Of a stretch of 64,000 nt of DNA, positions 48,806 through 60,496 are shown one piece after another. A program made the position numbers and the translations under genes. The notes under the pieces are model-generated. The model saw nothing but the letters and a program-made list of their open reading frames with translations, had not been told where the DNA came from and ran no database searches. The DNA is taken from positions 186,001 to 250,000 of the forward strand of contig JAAEAF010000649.1 in assembly GCA_011037195.1 (NCBI GenBank). The letters are read 5' to 3'. This DNA is from Triatoma infestans. Lineage: Eukaryota; Arthropoda; Insecta; Hemiptera; Reduviidae. The first letter of the stretch is position 1, and every line of letters begins with the position of its first letter.

Positions 48806-49070
48806 ACAATTTATTTGTATAAAAAAAAATTATTAATTTTTTTTTTTTTGGTATTTCCACGGTTTCCATGGTTACCCTTAATCCCCCAAAGACTATGGGA
48901 GGCGGTCTTCCCATCCCTCCTCCGTCAGACCGCGAGTTCGAACCATGCGTCCTTTCCAAGTTTTCGAACCATGCGTCCACTTTTTCTTCTTCCAGGAGGG
49001 GCCCACAAAAACACTTTCTTTGGCCACCTTTCCTCCCCCATTCGCTGAACATGACCGTACCTCTCTAGAG
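48806..49070 (-). repeat. Retroposed-looking fragment with A tail
   Basis: A GC-richer block whose T-rich left edge (48839-48849) would be an A tail on the minus strand. ggacgcatggttcgaa occurs twice in tandem, about 30 bp apart (48940-48985). The ggttcgaactc string resembles a polymerase III B box, but no convincing A box was found. Origin unknown: tRNA-like SINE or LINE 3' end. Confidence 0.4.
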
Positions 49071-49131
49071 ACCGCATTTTTAATTTAATTAAAATAAATT
49101 AAAATTTGTGTTTTGCGTTTTTTTTATATGT

Positions 49132-49318
49132 TATAAGCTAAGTGGTTAGCGTACTGGACTCCCACGCGGAGGACCCGGGTTCGAGTCCAGCTGTGCTGCC
49201 CTCTATTCTTCCTAGGAGCCTCTTCGAGAGAACACTGTCCGGAGGCCGGCGGTGCACTGAGAAGGTTCTGGGCGCCAATCACCATAAATATTGACGCGCC
49301 TTAAATTAAAAAAAAAAT
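49132..49318 (+). mobile_element. tRNA-derived SINE with internal deletion
   Basis: The head is intact (aagctaagtggttagcg, gggttcgagtcc). The body jumps from ggagcctct to tcgagagaacactg, losing about 45 bp including the gtgatggacag block. It then continues normally to gacgcgccttaaatt and an A tail. Confidence 0.85.
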
Positions 49319-49372
49319 AACCACAATGAATTATACAGATTCTAATCACTTTATTCTGTATATCAATAAATT

Positions 49373-49520
49373 ACAATGAGATGTTTATAATGGCTAGAGG
49401 AGTTTTTGAAGAAAAATAATTCTTTATTGCTCTACGTTACGGGTACCAGCGGTGCCCTGCTTCAGGAGCTCTTTACGGTAGGAGAGGAGTGAACGCTGAG
49501 AACGTAGAGATTTCTCATTT
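49373..49520 (+). repeat. Single arm of a hairpin MITE
   Basis: Matches the left arm of the palindrome at 51235: attacaatgagatgttt, ttacgggtacc, ttcaggagctcttta and taggagaggagtgaa. No inverted partner follows. Confidence 0.75.
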
Positions 49521-50076
49521 ATATAATGGTTGGTATTAAAAACTATGCGCAGAAAATGCATGATTTCTATTGCGAACTGAGCGTACCTAAAATGGTTCCT
49601 ATCTTCTCTTTGTAAAAGTCGATTCAGTTCGTGATATTTAAAAATTTAGAAGGAGACTTTACTACTACTATAAACGTAACTAAACATTTAGCGATGGAGA
49701 CGGAATTTATAAAAGGTACACATCCTTTGACAAGAATTTGAAAAAATCTAACGTGAAATAAATACTCGAAATCTGTGGCTAGAACTACTCGAAATGTGAT
49801 GAAAATAACAACAACAACAACAACAACAACAACAAAAATCACAAGTCGGATCTCCAGATGATGGATTTTGTTCGAAAACTTTATGTAGGATCCAATGAAA
49901 GATCCTAAACGGAAAAGCTTTGTAGATAGGTAAGTTTGATTTACTACGATATTTCTTTATGAGATATTTTGATTACGTTCACTTCCTCTCACATAAACCA
50001 ATCGCAAAAAAAAAAAGAAACAGTTTTTCAAGAGAAGTCAGTAAAAGAAGTACTCAAAATTTTGGAAATTTGATAA
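49521..50076. other. AT-rich with possible family H debris
   Basis: Strings such as gatcctaaacggaa near 49903 and an A-rich stretch near 50008 hint at an old minus-strand family H copy whose 5' end (tttggaaatttgataagatc) is at 50061-50080. Not firm. Confidence 0.35.
49807..49835. repeat. CAA microsatellite
   Basis: About nine CAA units; the source of the poly-V frame on the minus strand. Confidence 0.95.
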
Positions 50077-50089
50077 GATCATAACACTT

Positions 50090-50472
50090 TGATCATAACA
50101 TCTATAGTCAAATTGTAGCAATTGTTGGCCGTTAGAAATGATCAGATGCATCTATTAGTTGGCTTTTCGGCCAGGAAGTATCCAAGAAAACACCAAATAA
50201 TTTTTGTGTTTTTTATTTGAAACCCAACGTTTCGGCAAACATTTGTTTACCTTCTTCAGAGCTACCTTTCACTGGCAGTACACTCATTAATTACAGACAT
50301 AATCAAACATGTTGTGACAAGACTTCCTAACTTCTCTCACTCTAAGATAGCGCCTGAAGAAGTAAACAATGTTTGCCGAAACGTCGGGTTTCAAATAAAA
50401 AACACTTAAAAAAAATTATTTGGTGTTTTCTTGGATACTTTCTGGACGATAAGCCAACTAATAGATGCATCT
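50090..50472. mobile_element. Foldback MITE with 13-bp flanking repeat
   Basis: The direct repeat gatcataacactt occurs at 50077-50089 and 50473-50485. Inside, arms at about 50140-50262 and 50350-50476 are inverted copies: gatcagatgcatctattag, agaaaacaccaaataatt and cgtttcggcaaac. The arms are about 90 percent alike by eye and separated by roughly 90 bp. No coding capacity. The flanking repeat lies in what looks like family H 5' sequence. Confidence 0.8.
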
Positions 50473-50485
50473 GATCATAACACTT

Positions 50486-51234
50486 CTTAAACAACAACAC
50501 ACCTTCTTAAAATGCACTCAACAAATAAATGATTAAGGATAGAGATCAGGCAAGCTAACTAAATATCTATCATCGACTCCAATCCGTAAAGTTCTAAATT
50601 CTTAGCGAATAAAGCACCATATTTATGACGACAAAACATCTTGAAATGTCTTTTTTTTTAAAAAAAATACCATTCATCTAGGATTTAATAATATCATCTA
50701 GACATAAAAAAAATCATTCTCCTTATTCACATCTGGTCATTCTAATAACTAAATTCATTACATTTTCCAGAGAATGAAAAATGTATGAAGGCTGCAAGAA
50801 GCAGATTTGTAAAATTTTGGCTAAAGCCAAACCGAATGACCAATTCTAGACACTTTTCGCCGAACACTTCTTTACAAATATATTCGCAGCCTAGATATGA
50901 AAAGCTGTTATCGAAATAATGTTGCGGAAAAAGAGGAAACTTATTTGTGAGTAATCCCAGATAGCCAAAACTTATACAAACACAAGAATTGCATGGGAAG
51001 TTAACAAACTTTGCTAGAGTTAAGATATCAACCTAGGATATACCTATAAACATTTGCAATAATTATTATTATTACACTGCTTCAGAAGTCAGGATAGAAA
51101 AAATTTTTTGTTATAAAGATTATATAAATTATAAATGGATCAGCAATGGTTACTGCTACTTTTTAAGAAGTGCTTATAATTTAGAATATGAATATGATAG
51201 TGAACTCCAGTTTTGAAATAGAAAATATCAATCA
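50486..51234. other. No recognised feature
   Basis: AT-rich sequence with no coding or repeat signal I can support. Confidence 0.45.
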
Positions 51235-51536
51235 ATTACAATGAGATGTTTGTAATGGCTAGGAGGAGTTTTTTAAAAAAAAGAATTCTTTGTTGCTCCT
51301 AGTTTCGGGTATCATTTGTGCCCTTCTTCAGGAGCTCTTTAGGGTAGGAGAGGAGTGAATACTGAGAACGTAGAGACTTCTCAAATTTCAGTCTCAACGT
51401 TCACTCCTCTCCTACCCTAAAGAGCTCCTAAAGAAAGGCACCAATGATGGTATCCGAAATGAAGAGCGTTCAAAGAATTCTTTTTCTTTAATAACTCCTC
51501 TGGCCATTGCCGTACAAACATCTCATTGTGATTTTA
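51235..51536. mobile_element. Near-continuous palindrome, hairpin MITE
   Basis: Left arm about 51235-51375, right arm about 51380-51536. acaatgagatgtttgta, ctctttagggtaggagagga and ttcaggagctc reappear inverted on the right. Almost no spacer, so the element could fold into one long hairpin. Related single arm at 49373-49520. Confidence 0.85.
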
Positions 51537-53144
51537 AGGCCAGACGATTTGAATACAATTGTATCAATAAATTATTTTGCATCGTAATAAAATAAAATCA
51601 ATGACAAAAAACAAAACAAAAAATTAGGATCACAAAATCTAATCCCAAAGGTGATTTCGCCCTCATATCAAAAAAGAAAAATCCTTCTAAGGTTAAGTAT
51701 TGTTCGGATATTGCTGGAAAATTTCAGCAAAAATTCGGTGAGTGTGTGCAACAGAAATGAGAAGAATAGGTGGTACCATCTCACATGTGACAAATAATTA
51801 GTGGTCACGAATCAAGATAAATATTCTCATAAAATCCAAAAAAATTGGTAAGGTGACAATTACAGAGTTTATGCCAAAGAAACCCTAAAAAAGAAGCAGT
51901 GCTAATTTCAGAAAATTTCGCTACCCTTTGCGGAGAAAGGCAAAAAAAGTAATCAAGGATTTGATCAAGTAAAACAGTAAAAAGGATTCCTGGTGTAAAG
52001 AAAAATCAAAATTAATTAAACCTCTGTCTTGTGTAATAATGCTATGTATAATATTCTGACATATGTTAATTCTTGTATTTTGGTTTAAGAGTAGATACAT
52101 AGATCTGATTATTTGCAGTGATAGGAAAATGGAATGAATTCTGGTTGAAAATAACGACTAATCGTTCGATTAAATTGTTAATTTAAATAACTTTTATAAA
52201 AGAGAAAAGAAAATCTATTTATTTTATAAAGAACTGTATTTTATAGATTGGTTTTCTTTATAAAAAGTGAATTAATCACCATCATAATAGTTCCTACAAC
52301 AAAAAGGGAAGCAAAACTCCCGGCGGAAGATCGCAGAACATCCGCCTAAATAGTTTCATTGAGACATGTTCCATATTTCAATCTATTTAAACTAAAAATA
52401 CATACGCCTTGCACTATTACATACATATTTATACAGGAAGAAATAATTAAACAATTATCTGGTATGAAAATTCAATAAACATATAACGGCATAGCACCAC
52501 TATATATATTTGTATTGTTATTTGTGTCTGATTTCTGTCTTGATTTCAATGGAAATGGACTAATTTATTAGAGAATGCTTTAAAACATACTACTATCTAA
52601 AATGACGAAAATAATTACATAATCCATCAAAAAATTTTAATCAATAGCTTAACATAAAATCAACAATATTGTTATTAATTTATATTCATTCAAAGTTTTA
52701 GCGGCAAGCAAGAGGAAACCTCAATAGTGTGCTTCCGCTCTGTTTGACGTGTTAGTAAGTCCACTAGTAGGGAAAATATTTATTTTTCTTTTTGTTTTTT
52801 TCTATTTTATATATTATCATCATATTAACTTCATATATATATTAACTTTATCATCATCTATTATTGGATTAGATATTATTTTCTTACAACAAATAATACT
52901 TGGGGCTCATGCACAGAGGCGTGTTAATCTTAATCACTTGCCGTCGCAGTAATTAGTCCACTTTAAATCGAACATATCTCTTTTTTTACATTTATAGAAT
53001 CCGAGTTCTTTACTAACTGGGAATGATTAAAAAAAAAAATTGACATTTCGGTTAGATGCTTTGTTGATCTGCAATACGGGTTATATTTCTACATATTTTC
53101 GTTTTAAAACAGGAGTAAAATCTAGACTAAAATCTAAACCAAAG
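51537..53144. other. AT-rich, no gene
   Basis: No motif-bearing frame. The frame at 52749-52952 is hydrophobic and AT-biased, probably chance. Confidence 0.45.
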
Positions 53145-53195
53145 ATGAAACACTCACACGACTTTCTCTGAGCTCCTGTTAATGCAATAACATAA
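53145..53195 (-). repeat. 3'-terminal fragment of family H
   Basis: gatgaaacactcacacgact followed by ttctctgagctcctgtt matches the family 3' stem-loop and subterminal repeat on the minus strand. Confidence 0.55.
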
Positions 53196-53350
53196 TGACA
53201 ATTTTTTTTTAACTTATTTGTCCTAACACAAATGTAGAGGTGATGCGGAGATAAGTACCAACCTACAAACCCAAACAGTTGGGTAAGTAAACAGCGGCGC
53301 TCTTAGTAACACTGAACCAATCCTATATGCGAAGGTATGCCCTATACAAA

Positions 53351-54203
53351 GAGACAAATCGCTGTAGCTCAAAAACGATTTATTTAATCAATACAAAACT
53401 TTGGCAACTTTTCAACATAGTCCCCAGCGACATTTGTACGCTTTCCCTCGTCCCATCGTTCTCCTAATTTGTGTGTGCCTATGACATAAAATTGTTTGGG
53501 TTGATCTTGAAGTTATTTTTGCACCTGATTTTCAACTTCTTTATTGGATTGAAAATTTTTCCCACGTAGGGACTCTTTAAAGGGACAAAACAAATAGAAG
53601 TCTGATGGGGCGAGGTCGGAGTTGTAGGAGGTGTGGAAGGATCTACCACCCCACTTTTTCTTGGTCTCTTTGTGGGCGCCCGTAAGTTGTCTTGGAACCC
53701 ATCTCGCCCAAGTTTTCTTGTACTGCAGCTTATTCTGAATAATGTTATGGATTGTTCCAACACTCGCGTGCGCTTCTTCAGCTATCAGATCAAGAGCAAT
53801 ACGTCTGTTGTCCTGAATTAACGCTTTAATGAGAAAGATTCGAGAGAGGAAGTTGCAACTTCAACCGGTCGTCCACTTCGTAGCTCGTCACAGCCACTTT
53901 TAAACTGTTCTACCCACTTGTAAACGTTCGAACGATTTAAACAATTATTCCAGTACACTCTCAACGTTCTTTCATCGATTTCACTACCTTTAATACTCTT
54001 TGCAACTAAAAATCTAATCACTGAACGTTGTTCTTCCTAGGTGCAATGCTCGAGCGGACTCGCCATTGTTAACTGAATACATTTGAGGTTATGCTTACCA
54101 AATACTCTCGAACAGCTGATGAGAAACTAAGTACAAGGATGCCAACTTGACAAACTATTGTATTGATTAAACAAACCGTTTCTGAGCTGCAGCAATTTGT
54201 CTC
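53351..54203 (-). mobile_element. mariner transposon, internally deleted, third lineage
   Basis: Imperfect terminal repeats of about 46 bp: left gagacaaatcgctgtagctc from 53351, right ending ctc at 54203, with several mismatches. No clear TA duplication is visible. The minus frame at 53818-54021 gives MIRFLVAKSIKGSEID, NCLNRSNVYKWVEQFKSG and ELRSGRPVEVATSSLE, the DNA-binding and linker region. Nearer the 3' end come SICFVPLKSPYVGKIF and other decayed blocks of the catalytic end. The central catalytic blocks are missing. Other frames over this interval, for example 53479-53763, are partly out of frame. Confidence 0.8.
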
Positions 54204-54370
54204 GCATTTGAAATTTTAAGGTCACAAATTTCAGAAAAACTATTTTCTAAAAATTAATTTTCTTTTGGAATAATATTTCAAATAAGAGTGATAGGATATA
54301 TTCTCTGCAGTTGTCATTCCAATCTTACAAGAATCGTTATAGTAAATTTTCGAGATCATAAAAAAAAACT

Positions 54371-55090
54371 TATTGTGTACAATTGTATTTCCGGTTAAAC
54401 GATTTTCTTCAAATTTGGAATTCTAACAATGCTTCTATAGTGTATATTATTAATATCATATAAGTGGCACAATCATAATTGAATTGAAAATACGTTAGAC
54501 GCAAAATTAACGCTACTATTCCCCCCCAGAGCCCTCCCAAAAACAATTTTCTCGGTAAAATGTTTCAAATAAAATATTTGTATCTATGTCTGTAGATAGT
54601 ATAGGGAAATCATTGGAATCATCAGATGTGATGGTAGTACCTAAACGGAATATCAAGTTTAGTGTTTCCTACGACTTTTCGTTTTTAAAATATTTTGTTC
54701 ACACACACACAAAAAATTCGCTAATAACAAGTGGCAAAGCCAAATATCCCCGGCAAACTAACCACTTAAATCACTTTTCGCCAGACAAGAATGTTTCTAA
54801 CAAAAGGTAGGAGTATAGTACATGCACGACTAGTAACCGGCTAAACAAAAACAAACAAACAAAAAATCGTAAAAGCCATTCTCAAAAAAGTCGTCGTGAG
54901 TATCAACTGAAAAAAAAAAAGATCAGTAAATTGAACTTCCGGTTACGTGATTTTGTCCGAAACCATTTTTTTTTTCAGATCAGATCCTCCGATATTATCA
55001 AAACAGAATATTAAGTTTACAATTAATGTTCAGGATAGTTTTTTTTTCTATTCACATACAAAATATTCAAAAAACAAAAATAAAAAAAAT
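54371..55090 (-). repeat. Old family H copy in two pieces
   Basis: 54371-54750 has atttccggttaaacgatttt, cccagagccctccc, gtttcaaataaaat, tgatggtagtacctaaacgg and a CA repeat. 54860-55090 has aatcgtaaaagccattctc, gaacttccggttacg and a cagatcctc block. About 100 bp of unrelated sequence lies between. Heavily mutated. Confidence 0.6.
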
Positions 55091-55984
55091 GGCTTTTCGT
55101 TCTAAAATGGCATTTTCCAGGTGGAAAACGAAATTTTGTAAAACTTCGAATGTAATATTTCTTGTTCGTAAAGCAGTAATGATAGCAGTAATTATAAAAA
55201 AAAACTAATTCAAAATATTGATATCTTCAACATTGTAAAGAAATTTTAATTAATAATATATGATGCGGATACAGATGCAAGTTTTAATTAACATTTCGAA
55301 CACTAATTGTTAGAAGCAAGATGCATTGCCGGGGTCTCACACAGCTAATATAACATTGTGGAAGCCAACCCTCTGCAGGGGACAGAACTATAATAACGAA
55401 GACAACAACTAATTGCCCACTGAACACAATGAACACCATTGTTCTGAACATATTATATTGCCCCCCAAGCAAGTGTATTTTTATTGATTTCTAAACTCTT
55501 TTAGGTTATTTATTACTTGAAACAATAACCTGTTTAGAAAATTTATTTTCAAAAGATCGATACGCTCGTAGTTATATATATATAATGAATCATAATTTTA
55601 ATTATTTTCTTAATCAATATTCCAGTCAGCGCAAATAAGGAAAAAAATATGGTCTGAAATAAGTGATGTTAAATAAGGTACAGCACAATGAAAACAGAAG
55701 TAGTTTAATTTATAATTTCTAAGCATTTTCTACATAATAATAATACTGTAAAGTAATTACTAGTAACAAAGTAAATTACGAATCATTTGGAAGCACATAC
55801 TTTAATATTAACATTTTTTTTTTTTAAGTAATAGAAATTTTGCAGTTTTTACGCGGATACTCGAACTGGAGACTTCCAATTTACAAGTCCATAATCACAA
55901 ATCACTATACCAAACCTGACCCTACCAAATCATTACTATTGCCTTAGTAAATGTTCAACAATGACAACAATAAATTCATTCAAG
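55091..55984. other. Mostly unassigned; tRNA-like remnant
   Basis: 55850-55920 on the minus strand resembles a decayed tRNA-like head with a ccagttcgagta B-box string. The rest, including the less AT-rich 55260-55470, is not recognised. Confidence 0.4.
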
Positions 55985-56158
55985 TGGCTGGGATTAACTC
56001 AGTGGAACGCGGAGTTGCCAAGTTCGAGACCAGCAATACTACTTTTTGGAAATTTCTCGTCCTAAGAGCCGTTACAGCACACACAATCCGGTAACGGGCG
56101 GTGTTATCTGCAATCAGAAACACACTGTCCAGAGAAGGCCGGGCAGTATGCTGAGAAT
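55985..56158 (+). mobile_element. tRNA-derived SINE, old and 3'-truncated
   Basis: ggctgggattaactcagtgg, gttcgagaccag, atccggtaacgggcggtg and ctgagaatt follow the SINE order. The region between the A and B boxes is shortened, and the 3' tail is absent. Confidence 0.65.
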
Positions 56159-56727
56159 TAACATATTTCACAAATTTCCGAAAATGCATTATTCTGACAT
56201 TTAAAAAAAAACATGCATTATTCTGACATTTAAAGGCTTTTAAATTTGAGGTGCCTATGGATTTTTCAATTTTCATAAGCTATCAAAACCAAAACTGCAC
56301 AAAGTGAAACAGAAATCTTACAACAAAAACATTTTCGTTCCTTGAGCCCACAAAATTTCACGTTACTATGTTCATTGAAAATTTAATTTCAAAAAAATAC
56401 GACCCTAATATATAATAAATACTTCTTCATAAAATTACTTACTTAAAAAAAAGTAAAAACTGTTCATTAAAATTATTTAATAAAAAAAAATTATGACAGC
56501 CAAATTATTATTATTAAATAATTTTAATGGATATACGCGTATTATAAAGAGCCTATAAAACCAAAAAGAAGAAGTAAACACAATTGTAAAACCCAATTAC
56601 GTGATCTTCAAACATATCTTTGATTTAGAAAAAGAAGTGAACCAATCACCTACCTAACCTTCTCGACTTAAAAACTCAATTTTGAAAAGTTGACACGATT
56701 ATAATTATTTCCTGTTAACAACAATTA

Positions 56728-56772
<45 letters not shown>

Positions 56773-57092
56773 AACACATAAAAATATCAAGTTACAGGGG
56801 GGTCTCCAGTGAATGGCACACAGCCAACCCTTCTCAATATGAGAAGGTTTCTAACAGCTTCCTTTGTGTGTGGTTATTGATTATTCACTTCTAGCCTTTT
56901 CAAGCTACATTTCACAATAACACACATCGTATTAGAAAAGTTAATTATTATTAACGTTATTTTTAACAGAAGTAACAAAATTCAAAGTGACTTCAACTAT
57001 ATCTAATTACTAAACTATCTTTTTATCTAAAAACAAAACAAACAAAATTTTTTTAGCGAATAAATATTAAATTTTATTACAGCAATTAATCC
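56159..57092. other. AT-rich; A run and family H scrap
   Basis: acatgcattattctgacatt is repeated once at 56182-56232. A small 5'-end piece of family H on the minus strand lies at 56673-56720 (ttgacacgattataattatt). A pure A run of about 43 bases is at 56728-56771. Confidence 0.55.
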
Positions 57093-57215
57093 ACAGGAAG
57101 TATTGCAATCGTATCATATTTTCGATACTAAGATTTCCGGAAATACAAGTTTGGAGCCACTTGAGTCCAAAAAAGTGGTTTTTAGAAATGGCCAGTGTGA
57201 TGTGAAAAAAAGAAA
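57093..57215 (+). repeat. 5' fragment of family H
   Basis: ggaagtattgcaatcgtatc, tttcgatactaagatttccg and tgagtccaaaaaagtggttt match the family just inside its 5' hairpin. The copy stops near 57215. Confidence 0.65.
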
Positions 57216-57283
57216 AAATTCAGTAAATTTATACTCATGTCAAACTTGAAATTATGACAAAGCATTTATTTCTCGTAAACATT

Positions 57284-57990
57284 GGATATGGGATACGTAT
57301 AAAATATTATAATGGCATTTTATAGTGTAGCTAACCAGCAGTACTTAAGAAGAAGGCACCCCTTCTTCCAAAATTACCTTTTACCAAAAAATGTATCAAC
57401 AAATAAAAATGATGGATAGTTATGTGACCAAGGAGAGTTATTTTTCCAAGGAAATCGATAAAAATGAAAAATCCATTTCACAAAAGTGGTACTTGCGCGG
57501 TTAAAGGATTCTCACGGATATCTTTCTGGCCTGATGATTGATTCCCAAACGTCCTGCTTTCGAACTTCCTGCTATTTTTCGTTTTTGAGTTACGCTAATC
57601 ACATACAGTGTCAGGCCATTTTCTAAAAACTGCTATGTCCAATTTAGGGGGGACTTCAAAACATACATATATATGTTATGTATGTATCAATTTTGTTGGA
57701 AACATTTTTGAGAAATTTTATGGTAGGCATTCTGATGAGGGTTTAGGATGGTACCGATAAATCGTAGGAATTTCAAACTTGATAGTTTATCATCGGAGAC
57801 AATTTTCCGTGATAGCCTGCTTTTATTTTTCCTAAACATTAGATGTGGATACGTTTAATATATTATAATAGCATTTTATAGTGAAGCTAACCAGCAGTAC
57901 TTAATAAGACAGTAGTCACATCCCTTCATGTATGAAGTAATTATGTAAATTAATCATACTTAATAAGACAGTAGTCACGTCCCTTCATGA
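57284..57990 (+). repeat. Composite repeat with duplicated segments
   Basis: attttatagtg.agctaaccag recurs at about 57313 and 57878 within longer similar stretches. acttaataagacagtagtca recurs at 57899 and 57959. 57360-57430 plus 57750-57835 match a continuous stretch at 58950-59110, so about 300 bp were inserted into this copy. Part of the insert (57465-57680) is a minus-strand family H fragment (acttgcgcggttaaaggatt, tttttcgtttttgag). Confidence 0.6.
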
Positions 57991-58896
57991 ATGGAGAAGC
58001 TGCACAACTTCCCATTAAGCAATATCTCAAGCATATCTACAGCCGAATTATTCGCTGTGTACAAAGCCCTAGAACTACAATGAACTACAATGAACCTGAG
58101 AAATATATTATTTGCTCCGATTCAAGGAGCTCACTGGAGATGATAGGCAATCGGGACTCCGATAGTTTGTTGATTCAGTGCATACATACGCTCTTGGAAC
58201 TATGCCTGCGAGAAAATAAAGAAATCTCCTTTATTTGGATTCCCGGTCATGTGGGGATAAGAGATAACGAATCTGCCGACAAAGCTACTAAAGAAGCGGC
58301 ATCAATGTCTTGTAGAGACGAACGTGTCCTTGCAGTCGATTGCAAAGCTTTTCTAAAAAAACAAAATCTTTCCAACTGGGAAAAGGAATGGCAATCAGTG
58401 CAGCTGTCAAATAAACTAAGGAATATCAAAGGTACCACAAAGAAATGGTCAACCTCAAATCGAGAGTCTCGGCGAGAAGAAGTTGTCCTAGCGAGAATGA
58501 GACTCGGTCACACCATGTTGACACACAGCCACATATTCCGAAGAGAACCTCAGCCGGTATGGCAGCGCTTGCAATACAACATTAACGGTCCCGCATATTC
58601 TATTGGAATGTTCGAAATAAGTAAATGCGTGGGGAAAAGTAAATATACCGACCAGCAATATCAATAAGACTTTCGAATATCTTAGCGAGGTTCATCTATT
58701 TCATTTGTTGTGAAACTAGCTGTACATATGTATGTGTTCAGTTGTTTGCTGGTGACCTGTGTATAAGTATTTATTTTATAAGTGATATAAGGGAGTAGAG
58801 GAATATGATTAGACCTAGATTGTGGGTTTACTGTAGAAATTGTTAGACTGGTAGGTATGGATATGCATCCTGGATGAGTCCTTACAAATTAGAAAC
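57990..58896 (+). mobile_element. LINE 3' fragment with RNase H domain (copy B)
   Basis: Second copy of the element at 14055. The main frame keeps YIICSDSRSSLEMI, FIWIPGHVGIRDNESADKAT and RMRLGHTMLTHSHIFRRE together over about 200 residues, so it is less broken than copy A here. Its own faults are several. The AELFAVYKAL block is out of frame. The cysteine tail is disrupted after EPQPV. About 30 bp are missing near 58655 relative to copy A. The 3' UTR ends at the same acaaattagaaac point as copy A. Upstream sequence differs completely, which fits independent 5' truncation. Confidence 0.82.
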
Positions 58897-59215
58897 AGGT
58901 GCAAAGGACCATAGCTGTTGTGCACCTTAAAAAAATCCAGAAAAAAAACATTCCTTCTTCCAAAATCAACTTTCGCCAAAGAATGTATCAAATAAAAATG
59001 ATGGTTGGTTATGTGACTATTGAGTGTACAAAGTTGGCACCGATAAATCACAGGAATTTCACAAACTTGATAGTTTATCATCAGAGACATTTTCCATGAT
59101 AGCCGGTTTCTTTTTGTGGTCATCGACCGGTTTCGGGCTTTCGCCCGAACATCATCAAGATGTTTTGTCAAAATAGTGTGATTATATAGACTTGTACAGA
59201 GCAAAATTCAGTTTA
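58897..59215 (+). repeat. Dispersed repeat with GTTTCGGG palindrome motif
   Basis: Shares tttatcatcagagacatttt, atgatagccggtttcttttt, ggtttcgggctttcgcccg and cttgtacagagc with the palindrome at 27710-27975 and the composite at 57284. Single-armed here. Confidence 0.7.
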
Positions 59216-60496
59216 TACACTCCAGGCAATATTGACAATTTTAACAATATTACAAGGGAGGAACCCGACAAGAAGTTGTACATAATTATATACAACCAAA
59301 CAAGTGTGAGTAACAAGTAATAGAAACATTACGTTGAAGTGAACTCTCTACACGAACTTGGTGAATTTGCTCTGATGATGGATGAAAATCAGAAACCGAT
59401 CAGGAGGAAATATGAATGCATGCTACGACGGATAAAATACCAGACAAAGTTATTGGTTAATCGAAAGTACCCACTATCTCATTACTTAAGTTTTTCTCAA
59501 TTTTCTCGAAGAAATGCCTTCCAATTAGTTTGTTTAAACGACGTATCAAAACATAATTTTTTTTTTTTTTTTCACAAAAACTCAACCTCCGAAAATCAAT
59601 CAGATTGTAATCGTTCTTCCAATAGAAGTAAAAGTTTAAATAAGAAATAAAAAATGTCTCACATATATGTAGGATAATCTGATTTAAATAATACATATGG
59701 GCTAATGTAGTGATGTGAATAACAATTGAGGGTAAGTTGCAAAAAGTTTATAACGAACAGATGGCAGTGGGGTGACACGTGTAATAATGATCACAACTGC
59801 TTTATATTAAATAATAATATATGCAAGAAACTTGAAGTTAATAATGAATCATTCCAGCATTCATCAGTACTTGACCTAATTGTATGTGAAAAAAAAAAAA
59901 AATTACAGTGATAGAAAAAGGACGAATAGGGGGGGGGTGTCAAACACAAACAACCTGGCTCTCTATATAAGGAGGATTACCATATATGGATTACTAAACT
60001 TGGTATGAGTGTACACAAGTTGATCATGACGTAACATTGACAACACAAAAACAGGCTCTAGGCATCCCATATTAGAAGTGTGGTATTAGTTTTGATTAGT
60101 AATCAACTATTGAACTTACATACCATAAACAGATAATAAATATCATAACCTAAAATGGGAATCTAACTGGTCAAACATATTAGCGCGCTGATAAAGCAGT
60201 TCTCATAGTTTTGATTAAAATTTAAACCACATATTATATAAAAAGTTAAAAATTACTATTATTAATTAAATAAATCCTTTTAAAGACATTTAATATATAA
60301 TAACATTATAAATTATATTACTTTTCACATCGCATAAAACAATTCAGATGTGAAACAATTCACGGCGCTCTCTCTTACTGGCAATGCACTCACAGTTTTG
60401 AGCGAAAAATTTGCTTTAAAATTAGAATACTATATTAAATTGTTTTTAATGTAAACTTTAAGTCTGTCCTTAACATCATTATACACCTCTTTATTT
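59216..60496. other. No recognised gene
   Basis: AT-rich. The frame at 59339-59650 begins with a reasonable-looking stretch (GEFALMMDENQKPIRRKYEC) but decays into K/N/F-rich sequence, with no recognisable motif. A G run lies at 59930-59937. Confidence 0.4.
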
